Shown here one piece after another: positions 48,501 through 53,083 of a stretch of 64,000 nt of DNA; position 1 is the first letter of the stretch; each line of letters starts with the position of its first letter. The notes under the pieces were generated by a model. It did not search any database and was not told where the DNA came from. It worked only from the letters and a program-made list of their open reading frames with translations. The DNA comes from Trogon surrucura (taxonomy: Eukaryota; Chordata; Aves; Trogoniformes; Trogonidae), in contig CM036642.1 in assembly GCA_020746105.1 (NCBI GenBank), positions 5,363,501 to 5,427,500 on the forward strand, written 5' to 3'. Both the position numbers and the translations under genes were made by a program.

Positions 48501-48647
48501 GCTGCCGCACCCCCCGAGGCGCGGGTGCCGGCACACTCCAAAGTGGGGGGCTCCAGGGACTCCCTCCTAGAAATGAGCACATCGGGCGTAGGCAGGTCTC
48601 AAAAACAGGGGGCTGGGGCTTACTCCAAGTCCTACACACTGGTGTAG
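15451..48647 (+). CDS. DSCAML1: DSCAML1, exons 4-33 (gene body; joined exons listed separately)
   Basis: Down syndrome cell adhesion molecule-like 1 is a large single-pass membrane protein that mediates homophilic adhesion and self-avoidance of neurons. Thirty exons on the + strand join without a stop into 1881 codons plus a terminator. Read in order they give the second half of Ig2, Ig3-Ig9, FN3-1 to FN3-4, Ig10, FN3-5, FN3-6, a transmembrane helix and a cytoplasmic tail, which is the DSCAM-family architecture. The C-terminus is SKSYTLV, a PDZ-binding type end. From memory, human DSCAML1 is about 2053 residues in 33 exons, so signal peptide, Ig1 and the first half of Ig2 (exons 1-3) should lie upstream of the window. 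Signatures that favour DSCAML1 over DSCAM include [35 protein letters not shown] and the Pro/Ala-rich last exon. Exon numbers are inferred from the human gene. The gene converges on CEP164. Confidence 0.96.
15598..16939 (+). other. DSCAML1: DSCAML1 intron 4
   Basis: 1.3-kb intron. The GC-rich centre at 15930-15995 carries four GCGATGTG copies at 15932, 15952, 15967 and 15985. Nothing else recognisable. Confidence 0.7.
16940..17218 (+). CDS. DSCAML1: DSCAML1 exon 5: Ig3
   Basis: A complete C2-type Ig domain in one exon, beginning [13 protein letters not shown]. It carries the B-strand cysteine in [11 protein letters not shown], the core Trp in VRWIKDG and the F-strand DSGTYICEV. Acceptor cgaccccag, donor gtgaga, phase 1 at both ends. 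Confidence 0.95.
17219..18096 (+). other. DSCAML1: DSCAML1 intron 5
   Basis: 0.9-kb intron without identifiable features apart from its splice sites. Confidence 0.7.
18097..18372 (+). CDS. DSCAML1: DSCAML1 exon 6: Ig4
   Basis: One-exon Ig domain beginning [15 protein letters not shown], with cysteines in VILSCALSG and AYQCFATRK and a core Trp in IRWYRN. Ig1-Ig4 form the horseshoe in DSCAM-family ectodomains. Acceptor ctcgcacag, donor gtgagc, phase 1 to 1. Confidence 0.95.
18373..18869 (+). other. DSCAML1: DSCAML1 intron 6
   Basis: 0.5-kb GC-rich intron; nothing recognisable. Confidence 0.7.
18870..19166 (+). CDS. DSCAML1: DSCAML1 exon 7: Ig5
   Basis: One-exon Ig domain beginning [15 protein letters not shown], with FSLMCAAKG, core Trp in [18 protein letters not shown] and the family-typical end ARINVRG. 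The donor that keeps the frame is the weak gtgcct at 19167; a better-looking GTAAGA starts 7 bases upstream at 19160. Confidence 0.94.
19167..21100 (+). other. DSCAML1: DSCAML1 intron 7
   Basis: 1.9-kb intron with an AT-rich stretch at about 20140-20360; no exon-like or repeat sequence recognised. Confidence 0.7.
21101..21373 (+). CDS. DSCAML1: DSCAML1 exon 8: Ig6
   Basis: One-exon Ig domain beginning [19 protein letters not shown], with [18 protein letters not shown] and [14 protein letters not shown]. Acceptor tatgtag, donor gtaagc, phase 1 to 1. The block is nearly identical between DSCAM-family members. Confidence 0.95.
21374..24213 (+). other. DSCAML1: DSCAML1 intron 8
   Basis: 2.8-kb intron with AT-rich, TAAT-bearing islands at about 21640-21850, 22000-22160, 23330-23400 and 23640-23880. 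No tandem alternative Ig7 exons were found. Confidence 0.7.
24214..24492 (+). CDS. DSCAML1: DSCAML1 exon 9: Ig7
   Basis: One-exon Ig domain beginning [17 protein letters not shown], with [20 protein letters not shown] and [11 protein letters not shown]. Acceptor ctcgacag, donor gtgagt, phase 1 to 1. In insect Dscam1 the corresponding Ig7 is chosen from an alternative exon cluster. Here I see a single copy and no tandem exon duplicates in either flanking intron. Confidence 0.95.
24755..24874 (+). CDS. DSCAML1: DSCAML1 exon 10: Ig8, first part
   Basis: It encodes [20 protein letters not shown], the B-strand [12 protein letters not shown] and the core VMWKHAKG. The acceptor is aatcgctcag and the donor gtacgg; the following intron is only 98 bp. 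Confidence 0.94.
24973..25149 (+). CDS. DSCAML1: DSCAML1 exon 11: Ig8, second part
   Basis: It continues the previous codon as [20 protein letters not shown] and contains [14 protein letters not shown] and the end MFLTVK. Acceptor ccctcctag, donor gtaagt, phase 1 to 1. Confidence 0.95.
25150..28828 (+). other. DSCAML1: DSCAML1 intron 11
   Basis: 3.7-kb intron. AT-rich islands lie at about 25340-25560, 25970-26420, 27890-28060 and 28370-28680, with a short A-rich simple repeat at about 28348-28374. No coding sequence recognised. Confidence 0.7.
28829..29028 (+). CDS. DSCAML1: DSCAML1 exon 12: Ig9, first part
   Basis: It encodes [20 protein letters not shown], the cysteine strand [19 protein letters not shown], and ends EVISTLK at a codon boundary (phase 0). 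Acceptor ccccacag, donor gtgagg. The preceding intron is 3.7 kb. Confidence 0.95.
29029..29681 (+). other. DSCAML1: DSCAML1 intron 12
   Basis: 0.65-kb intron splitting Ig9; nothing else seen. Confidence 0.7.
29682..29778 (+). CDS. DSCAML1: DSCAML1 exon 13: Ig9, second part
   Basis: A 97-bp exon starting in phase 0 with [20 protein letters not shown] and ending IQLTVQ. It supplies the F-strand cysteine of Ig9. Acceptor gttcgtag, donor gtatgc. Confidence 0.93.
29892..30020 (+). CDS. DSCAML1: DSCAML1 exon 14: FN3-1, first part
   Basis: It encodes [20 protein letters not shown], then [20 protein letters not shown], the typical opening of a fibronectin type III domain. The intron before it is 113 bp. 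Acceptor cccgaag, donor gtaggt. Confidence 0.94.
30021..30442 (+). other. DSCAML1: DSCAML1 intron 14
   Basis: 0.4-kb intron splitting FN3-1; nothing else seen. Confidence 0.7.
30443..30610 (+). CDS. DSCAML1: DSCAML1 exon 15: FN3-1, second part
   Basis: It encodes [20 protein letters not shown], the Tyr-corner segment [18 protein letters not shown] and ends TISTEEA. Acceptor ttttccag, donor gtgcgg, phase 1 to 1. Confidence 0.95.
30777..30847 (+). CDS. DSCAML1: DSCAML1 exon 16: FN3-2, first part
   Basis: A 71-bp exon encoding [20 protein letters not shown] and TWK, ending at a codon boundary. Acceptor tctccacag, donor gtgagt. The open frame continues directly into the next exon. Confidence 0.93.
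30848..31783 (+). other. DSCAML1: DSCAML1 intron 16
   Basis: 0.9-kb intron. The stretch 31030-31480 is strikingly AT-rich against the GC-rich surroundings, without repeat structure; candidate conserved non-coding element. Confidence 0.65.
31784..32024 (+). CDS. DSCAML1: DSCAML1 exon 17: FN3-2, second part
   Basis: It encodes [40 protein letters not shown]-type strands (here [12 protein letters not shown]) and [19 protein letters not shown]. Acceptor gttcctcag, donor gtaagg, phase 0 to 1. Confidence 0.95.
32025..32932 (+). other. DSCAML1: DSCAML1 intron 17
   Basis: 0.9-kb intron with an AT-rich, TAAT-rich stretch at about 32280-32640; candidate conserved non-coding element. Confidence 0.65.
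32933..33079 (+). CDS. DSCAML1: DSCAML1 exon 18: FN3-3, first part
   Basis: It encodes [40 protein letters not shown] and ends LYMDG. Acceptor cctcctcag, donor gtgagc. The intron after it is 82 bp, the shortest seen in this gene. Confidence 0.95.
33162..33317 (+). CDS. DSCAML1: DSCAML1 exon 19: FN3-3, second part
   Basis: It encodes [39 protein letters not shown] and ends IQTKED. The donor gtaagt leaves a first codon base A, so the residue at the junction is Ile (ED-I-PGPPAG) where I recall Val in the human protein. Confidence 0.94.
33318..34328 (+). other. DSCAML1: DSCAML1 intron 19
   Basis: 1.0-kb intron; nothing recognisable. Confidence 0.7.
34329..34468 (+). CDS. DSCAML1: DSCAML1 exon 20: FN3-4, first part
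   Basis: It encodes [38 protein letters not shown] and SSPGSGQP, ending in phase 0. Acceptor tccttcag, donor gtatgg. Confidence 0.94.
34469..35872 (+). other. DSCAML1: DSCAML1 intron 20
   Basis: 1.4-kb intron with a short poly(A) tract near 34957-34966; nothing else recognised. Confidence 0.7.
35873..36026 (+). CDS. DSCAML1: DSCAML1 exon 21: FN3-4, second part
   Basis: It encodes [39 protein letters not shown] and VTIEPAGK. Acceptor cctccacag, donor gtacgg, phase 0 to 1. Confidence 0.95.
36230..36347 (+). CDS. DSCAML1: DSCAML1 exon 22: Ig10, first part
   Basis: It encodes [39 protein letters not shown]. This is the single Ig domain placed between FN3-4 and FN3-5, a hallmark of the DSCAM family. 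Acceptor gctcccaag, donor gtaatg; the next intron is 99 bp. Confidence 0.94.
36447..36610 (+). CDS. DSCAML1: DSCAML1 exon 23: Ig10, second part
   Basis: It encodes [40 protein letters not shown] and ends NLLVQ. Acceptor cctggcag, donor gtgatg, split Ser codon at entry and phase 1 at exit. Confidence 0.95.
36877..36975 (+). CDS. DSCAML1: DSCAML1 exon 24: FN3-5, first part
   Basis: It encodes [33 protein letters not shown] and stops within the Gly codon completed by the next exon. Acceptor tctccctag, donor gtacag. Confidence 0.94.
36976..38773 (+). other. DSCAML1: DSCAML1 intron 24
   Basis: 1.8-kb intron; an AT-rich stretch lies at about 37500-37640. Nothing else recognised. Confidence 0.7.
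38774..38962 (+). CDS. DSCAML1: DSCAML1 exon 25: FN3-5, second part
   Basis: It encodes [40 protein letters not shown] and [11 protein letters not shown]. Acceptor gctcccccag, donor gtgagc, phase 1 to 1. Confidence 0.95.
39052..39339 (+). CDS. DSCAML1: DSCAML1 exon 26: FN3-6
   Basis: The membrane-proximal fibronectin domain in one exon: [60 protein letters not shown] and FATLDYDG. Acceptor ctcctgcag, donor gtgagt. Confidence 0.95.
39426..39581 (+). CDS. DSCAML1: DSCAML1 exon 27: juxtamembrane and transmembrane helix
   Basis: It encodes [18 protein letters not shown], then the hydrophobic helix [20 protein letters not shown] and the strongly basic [13 protein letters not shown]. The basic cluster acts as a stop-transfer signal and resembles a nuclear localisation signal; released intracellular domains of DSCAM-family proteins have been reported to enter the nucleus. 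Acceptor ccctag, donor gtgaga. Confidence 0.96.
39716..39746 (+). CDS. DSCAML1: DSCAML1 exon 28: 31-bp microexon
   Basis: It encodes only [10 protein letters not shown] plus two bases of a Ser codon, a segment identical to DSCAM ([11 protein letters not shown]). Acceptor ctcgcacag, donor gtgagt; both neighbours match its phase. Confidence 0.93.
39747..40530 (+). other. DSCAML1: DSCAML1 introns 28 and 29 (exon 29 lies at 40071-40189)
   Basis: Two introns of 324 and 341 bp flanking exon 29; apart from splice sites nothing is seen. Confidence 0.7.
40071..40189 (+). CDS. DSCAML1: DSCAML1 exon 29: cytoplasmic tail
   Basis: It encodes [39 protein letters not shown]. Acceptor acctcacag, donor gtaagc, phase 2 to 1. 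Confidence 0.94.
40531..40683 (+). CDS. DSCAML1: DSCAML1 exon 30: cytoplasmic tail
   Basis: It encodes [40 protein letters not shown] and DMSDIRPGT. Acceptor tcccacag, donor gtaagt, phase 1 to 1. Confidence 0.94.
40951..41145 (+). CDS. DSCAML1: DSCAML1 exon 31: cytoplasmic tail
   Basis: It encodes [40 protein letters not shown] and [15 protein letters not shown]. Acceptor tctcttag, donor gtaagc, phase 1 to 1. Confidence 0.95.
41146..41580 (+). other. DSCAML1: DSCAML1 intron 31
   Basis: 435-bp intron; nothing recognisable. Confidence 0.7.
41581..41892 (+). CDS. DSCAML1: DSCAML1 exon 32: cytoplasmic tail
   Basis: It encodes [57 protein letters not shown] and [15 protein letters not shown]. 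This is the most conserved part of the family's cytoplasmic tail. Acceptor ctcctcag; the donor gtaggt opens the 6.3-kb repeat-filled intron 32. Confidence 0.95.
42105..42617 (-). mobile_element. CR1 LINE, 5'-truncated 3' end, antisense to DSCAML1
   Basis: Read on the - strand, this stretch ends with the familiar avian CR1 3' region. On the + strand the matching words are gtggaaaagaccc, catttagtcaaatcattaac, cctaacactgacaaatc, tcctcttgtcctgtcacctg, aggctaaaccaccccag and ggacgcgctccagtgcc, in the right order. It lacks the 5' part, as most CR1 copies do, and the terminal 8-bp repeats are not preserved. The many differences from the remembered consensus suggest an old insertion. It sits directly before the minisatellite. 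Confidence 0.85.
42618..42744 (+). other. Unclassified spacer between CR1 fragment and minisatellite
   Basis: About 130 bp of ordinary-composition DNA. It contains CCACCCACTG- and CCACGCCCAC-like GC boxes and no recognisable repeat unit. Confidence 0.5.
43205..44040 (+). repeat. Duplicated block within the minisatellite, copy 1
   Basis: Rare variants recur in the same order in a second block: TCCACTTCTAC at 43211 and 44515, CAATTCTTTCCGCG after 43337 and 44641, CGCGTGCGCA at 43411 and 44715 (offset 1304 bp), then TACGAGCGTA at 43901 and 45187 (offset 1286, one 18-bp unit less). Block ends are approximate. Confidence 0.8.
44509..45326 (+). repeat. Duplicated block within the minisatellite, copy 2
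   Basis: Second copy of the block at 43205-44040, sharing its rare variants in order and differing by an indel of one 18-bp unit and scattered substitutions. Confidence 0.8.
46251..46285. repeat. Hairpin at the end of the minisatellite
   Basis: The last direct unit and the first inverted unit face each other around a 5-base spacer (CTAAT, 46266-46270). GCAAAG at 46260-46265 pairs with CTTTGC at 46271-46276, and the stem extends to about 15 bp with three mismatches. Confidence 0.8.
46271..46560 (-). repeat. Decayed inverted arm of the minisatellite
   Basis: Beyond the hairpin the same 36-bp unit continues in reverse complement: cctttgcgtacgcgggaa, cctttgcgtacacgggaata, then aatctttgcacacagaggaa and ttgcatatgtgg. 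CpGs are progressively replaced by TG/CA toward the right. The arm is shorter and much more diverged than the main array. Confidence 0.75.
46561..47559. other. Unclassified AT-leaning DNA in DSCAML1 intron 32
   Basis: No family recognised. Two similar stretches about 75 bp apart (near 46860 and 46933: ACACTGTTCCCTACAGCCAT and CACAGTTTACTACAGTCATT) suggest an old tandem duplication. Short - strand open frames here have no recognisable homology. Confidence 0.5.
47560..47815. repeat. Imperfect AT-rich tandem repeat
   Basis: Repeated ATACAACTAAATACAAATTG-type units and later AATACAAATAAATACAA units, irregular in length, over about 250 bp. Composition is nearly free of G and C. Confidence 0.8.
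47816..48174 (+). other. DSCAML1: 3' end of DSCAML1 intron 32
   Basis: About 360 bp of unique-looking sequence ending in the pyrimidine tract and acceptor of exon 33. Confidence 0.6.
48175..48647 (+). CDS. DSCAML1: DSCAML1 exon 33: C-terminus and stop
   Basis: It completes the split Ser codon and encodes [40 protein letters not shown], a Pro/Ala-rich low-complexity stretch, [20 protein letters not shown] and the terminal SKSYTLV, followed by TAG at 48645-48647. The last residues form a PDZ-binding motif conserved in DSCAM and DSCAML1. The acceptor cctttgcag follows a clear pyrimidine tract. Confidence 0.96.
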
Positions 48648-49095
48648 GGCGGCCAGCAGAGATACAACCCACCCTGCCCCACGACGGACGCTGCTCGTTT
48701 CCCCTGCGCCATTTCTATTTAATTAATGGACTTGTATATAACAGACTCTTTTTGTATAAATGAAGCTATTTTCTTCTTCTCCGAACAGAAAAAGAAACCA
48801 GGGCACAAAGAATTTGATGTTACAGATTAAAAAAATATAATATATATGTAAACATATATATATATTTCACATCATTTTGAAAAGGGGCACAAGGAAAGAC
48901 TCAGCGACTTTTTTTTGTTCTTCCCCCAATCTTGTTGGTGGTTTTGAAAAGGAACGTCTCCAAGACATTGCATGCTATTTTACTGTTCTGAAAACAACAG
49001 GAGTTGCTTCAATTTGCAAATGCTTATGTGTTAATACCTTTTTCTATGAAAAAAAACCCAGCGCTGTGTGCAATAAAGGTTATGTTTATACGTGG
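48648..49095 (+). other. DSCAML1: DSCAML1 3' untranslated region
   Basis: Roughly 450 bases from the stop codon to just past the poly(A) signal. It is AT-rich with an alternating TA stretch at about 48833-48868. The cleavage site is estimated, not seen. Confidence 0.7.
49072..49077 (+). terminator. DSCAML1: DSCAML1 poly(A) signal AATAAA
   Basis: Canonical AATAAA about 425 bp after the stop, followed within about 30 bp by a GT-rich stretch (gtttatacgtgggcgtttgt) suited to cleavage and polyadenylation. Confidence 0.75.
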
Positions 49096-51654
49096 GCGTT
49101 TGTTAAGTGAGCAGGGTGGTAGCTGGGGCAGAAGGACACTCGGGCAGCCGAGCACAAGTGGCAGAAGCCCAAGGGGCACATGGGAGGCGAGGAGGGAAGC
49201 AAGCAGGTCCTGGTACCACCAAGCAGAACACCCCAGGACTGCCAAGCTGTGCCACAACACCCAGGACCCCAGGTCAACTCACCGGTAAGCGCAGCCCAAG
49301 TGCCGGCAACTCCAGCCCAGGACAAAGCCAGGTGCAAGACAGGGAACCCCAGTCAGGCTCAGCTGAGGGGTGAAGCACTGCACAGCCCCCACGCCACGGA
49401 TCCGGCAAAGTCCAGCCGTCCGCAGTCCCAGCCAAGCGCGGAGAATCACCCGCGCAGCAGCGAAGCGCCACAGTGGAGCACGGCACGAATCCCACGTGGC
49501 GCCGTGACTCCTGGCGTCGCTGCCTCCTGGCGTGGCAGACCACGGCCCCGGAGGGTAAAACCCTGCACAGCTCCCCTGGGACTCAGGGCACTGCGGCAAA
49601 GCCCAGCGAAGGATGGCCCAGCCCCACACCTTGATTTGGTAGGATTTTCCTCTTGATTTTCACCACCAGCCGTAGCAATTACCCACCCCAGAAATGCAGG
49701 TTATACCATCCCCTTTCATATGTGCCCATGTGACAGTGACAGCAAGAGCAGCTAAAGCGCAGGCAGACAGCTCCGTGCTGGCAGCCTTCCCTACCTGTTC
49801 TGTTACCTCCGAGAGACAAACATCGCTAGAGGCTGTTATTAACAGTCTTTTTCATTACCAGAGTAAAGCTTCACCTTCCAGAGCAGGTTCTGGTTCTATT
49901 TGAGGTCTCATTAACTAACTGCACTTCCCTTATTTCCTGTAGTTTATAACCTAATGTTTTTATCACTTCTCCATCCTTGCTTGCTACCCACTGGTTCCAC
50001 CTCTTCTTTCCATACAGACAGGTAAGCTTTTTTTTTTTTAATTTAAACAAGCAGCTGTGACAAATATGCACAGATTTTTACCATTCTCATTTTTTTTCCT
50101 CTTGCCAGAAGTGCTGCTTTTAATGCATCCATTACAACTAAGTGCTACGGAGTTAACTTTTTTTAATACCTCTTTGGTTGTTTCTTTTTTAAAAGGAAAA
50201 CCCAAACAATAACACACAAAGCCATCGGTGTTACCGGTGACATGACCTGCCATTTCCATTTCCAGCGTGCAATCCCCTTGGCAGCTCGTGTTGTCATACT
50301 GGCCACAGATCCTCCTCCTTTGCCAGCTGGTTCTTTCAATGAACTCCTCAAATTCAGTAGAGCTGCAAGTGCTCGGTGTTTTGCTAACTGATGGGGGGGA
50401 TCAGCAGAAAGGACACAGCAGCAGAAGAGTCGGCTTATTATACTGCCTATTTCAAAGTATTCCAAGAATAGGGCAATGCCTTTAGTTAAAACAGTAACCT
50501 TATTATCCTCCAGTTTTAAGCAGCAAGGAGAATAAGCAGAGTAATGCCCCTAATCGTTACTCCATAAGGGTAGTGATAGTGATGAAGAAATATCTGTCAC
50601 CAGCTGCCCCAGTGTGTGACCATCGCACAGATCCACAGTCGCTGGGGAGCCTCTGCTGGCACTTCCCCGGACACTCAGCAGGAGGATCTGGGCTCTTGCC
50701 CTGCATCTGGAGCCTCTGGGCTTGATGCGCTAAGAATTCATGTCAAGAGCAATCAGCCGGGCTCCAAATCCATGCATGAAATAGGATTAGGCTGCTTCTG
50801 CAGTACTTACTTTGGGCTTGGTTGGTTTTGGGTTCTTTAAATGAATCCCAGGATCTGTTCTAAATAGCATTTACTTCTATGCATGAGCTTTCCTATTCAT
50901 TCAATTTTATCAGGTTTTTGGCAACAAAACCATGGTAAGTTTCCAATTTAGCACGCAAGGAGTGCATGGATTTTCTACAGCGTTCGTATGCAAAACGTGA
51001 GCAAAGCAATTGAGTGCCAAGGATCAGGCTATGCAGCTCTATCAGGGTCTCTTCGAACCAGAAAGAGCTTGCTTGGCTTACCTTAAAGTCACCAGGGGAC
51101 AATACCGTGGGGCCAGCCAGGCTGAGGGAGTGCAGCAACCGGTGCCTCAGCCTTTTGCATCACCTGCTGAGCCCTGGGAACATCCCCTCAAGCCCTCCCG
51201 GGCCAGCGGCTGCCATGCACCCTTTCACTGGGGGCCCAGGGGAGCCGTGGGTCCCCACAGCAGCAGCTGCACGTCACAGCCCACAGCAGCTCATCCTGAA
51301 ATCAGGTCAGTCTCACGCTGGTGAGTGCTCACCTTCCACCGAGCGAAACCAGTCCTGCCCCTCCAACTCCCCCCAAGAGCAGCGGAGTGTGTTGACAAGC
51401 AAGCTACCATTTCTCAAACATTTCCAAATAATTTCAAAACCGGCACGGTACACGGTAAACTTCAAAACCTTTACAGGGGACAGATTTTCAAGAGAGCCAA
51501 GTGCCCAACCCCATCCCAAAGCAAAGCCACAGCTAGGCAACCATGCAGCACCTCTGGAATGCCAATCCCAGGCTTTAAATAGAAAAAGCAAGGAAAAAAA
51601 CAAGAGTGTTCTCAGCTGTGAGAGTGAGTGCATTAGCAAGATAGAAAGAAGAGA
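49096..51654. other. Intergenic DNA between DSCAML1 and the IQ-motif gene
   Basis: About 2.5 kb between convergent 3' ends. GC-rich at 49110-49660, then mixed, with a short T run near 50028-50039 and an LTR fragment at 50447-50660. No coding sequence recognised. Confidence 0.6.
50447..50660 (-). mobile_element. LTR fragment of an endogenous-retrovirus-like element (fossil)
   Basis: About 200 bp clearly related (roughly 85-90 percent by eye) to the 3' part of the longer LTR-like element at about 61027-61700, in the same orientation. Only this end is recognisable. It is an old, incomplete remnant with no internal genes. Confidence 0.6.
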
Positions 51655-51673
51655 TTACACAGATTAATACGTC

Positions 51674-51679
51674 TTTATT
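51674..51679 (-). terminator. Candidate poly(A) signal (AATAAA on - strand) of the IQ-motif gene
   Basis: TTTATT on the + strand reads AATAAA on the - strand, about 1.3 kb beyond the stop codon at 52965-52967. It is the most convincing signal between that stop and the DSCAML1 end, but assignment is inferred. Confidence 0.45.
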
Positions 51680-52964
51680 GTAATTGGCTAGTGCAGATTT
51701 CCTCCTACATCTTAGCAAGAATTCTCCACTTGCCCTTCCCCAGCAGTTACAAACCCTGGCCTTGCACAGTTTAACACAGTCCAAGTTTTCAGCACTCAAC
51801 CACGAGACCCCAGCAGCCCCTGCTCCCAGCGAGCCCACTGCCCTTTGCCATGGCAGCAGGATCTACCCACATTGCTGCACCCGGTAACCAGCCAGGATGG
51901 GAAGGAGCACAGTCCATTCAAGCCACACTAGCCAAACCTCGCCTCCACCAGGAAACGGACAAAAAACCATCAAGCTCAAAAATCCCAAGAGCTGGTATGG
52001 GTTTCAGTCTGCTTTACCAGCTGCGTGGTGCAGCGCTGCGGCCAAAGCCCAGGTGCCACCCCACGCACAGCACCTGGTGTCAGCTGGCTGAGGCTGCTTG
52101 TAGCAGAGCCTAGCACCTCACAGACCAAACCAGCACCAGCCCTGCTCTCCCCCAGCACCTCCAGAAAAGAGCTGTGAGCAGCACTGGGTGCCAACCACAG
52201 CCAGCGGGCAGGAACCGAGCACAAGCCAAAGCCAGACACCAAACACAGCACCTACAAGCTGAAGGTAAGTAAGAGCAGCTGGGGACAGAGCCCTAGGAGG
52301 GCTGAGGGTCTTGGCAGCTGAGGAGGGCACAAAGGGCTTCTAGGGGCACAGTGGCTCAGAAGCTCTGCACAGAAAACGTGGCATCAGACCCAACAAAGCA
52401 CCCCAAGCCATTTCCCCCAAGAAAAGCAAGATCGGCGATGGTCAGCACACCGCTCAGCTCCCGCTCCCTTCGTTACCTGCAGCATGCCCTGGTGACACCG
52501 CGCTCCAGGCCAGCTCCTGGGCACTGCTCCTGGAGCAGAGGACAAGGGCAGGTCCCTCCAGCCAGCTCCGGAGGCAGGATGGAAATGGAGGCACAGGGGA
52601 TGGGCTATTGCTCAGCAAAACCAGCCCCAGCAGGGAGCAGCCAGCCACAATAGCTATCAGCTGTGTGGGGCTCCACACCCACTTGTAAACCCTGGGGCAC
52701 TCCCTGAGGTCCCAAACAGCCCCTCACCAGTTGTGCCTTGGACCACAAGGCAATGGTGTCCAGGGAAGGGCTGACCAGGGAAGCAATCTCACTCTGAGCA
52801 GCGACCAACACAAATGGCGGAGTATCTACAGCTGCATGCACACACCAGGAGCTACGTATCGGGGAGCAGTTTCACAGTCACCGTGGCCGCAGGTCTTGCT
52901 GGGGTACAGTACAGAACAGACAAGGAGGAGGGACAATGCAGGGCATGAGTAGCCGACACATCTT

Positions 52965-53083
52965 CTACTTCTCCTGCTTCTGCTGCTGGTATCTCCTGAA
53001 GTGGGTCTGGATGGTGACAGCTGCCTTCTCAGAAGGATCGCTGAAGCATTTGCTCTCGCTGCTGGTGTCAGGGGTCACGTTGC
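52965..53083 (-). CDS. IQ-motif gene, last coding exon
   Basis: Acceptor gtcatcttctcag, then GNVTPDTSSESKCFSDPSEK and AAVTIQTHFRRYQQQKQEK followed by TAG at 52967-52965. The IQ motif and the open frame reaching exactly to a good acceptor make this exon convincing. Confidence 0.72.

Noticed and set aside
52245-52275. Good-looking + strand donor GAAG/GTAAGT
   Set aside because: No open frame or acceptor upstream that would make a + strand exon; it lies in the presumed 3' UTR of the - strand IQ-motif gene.
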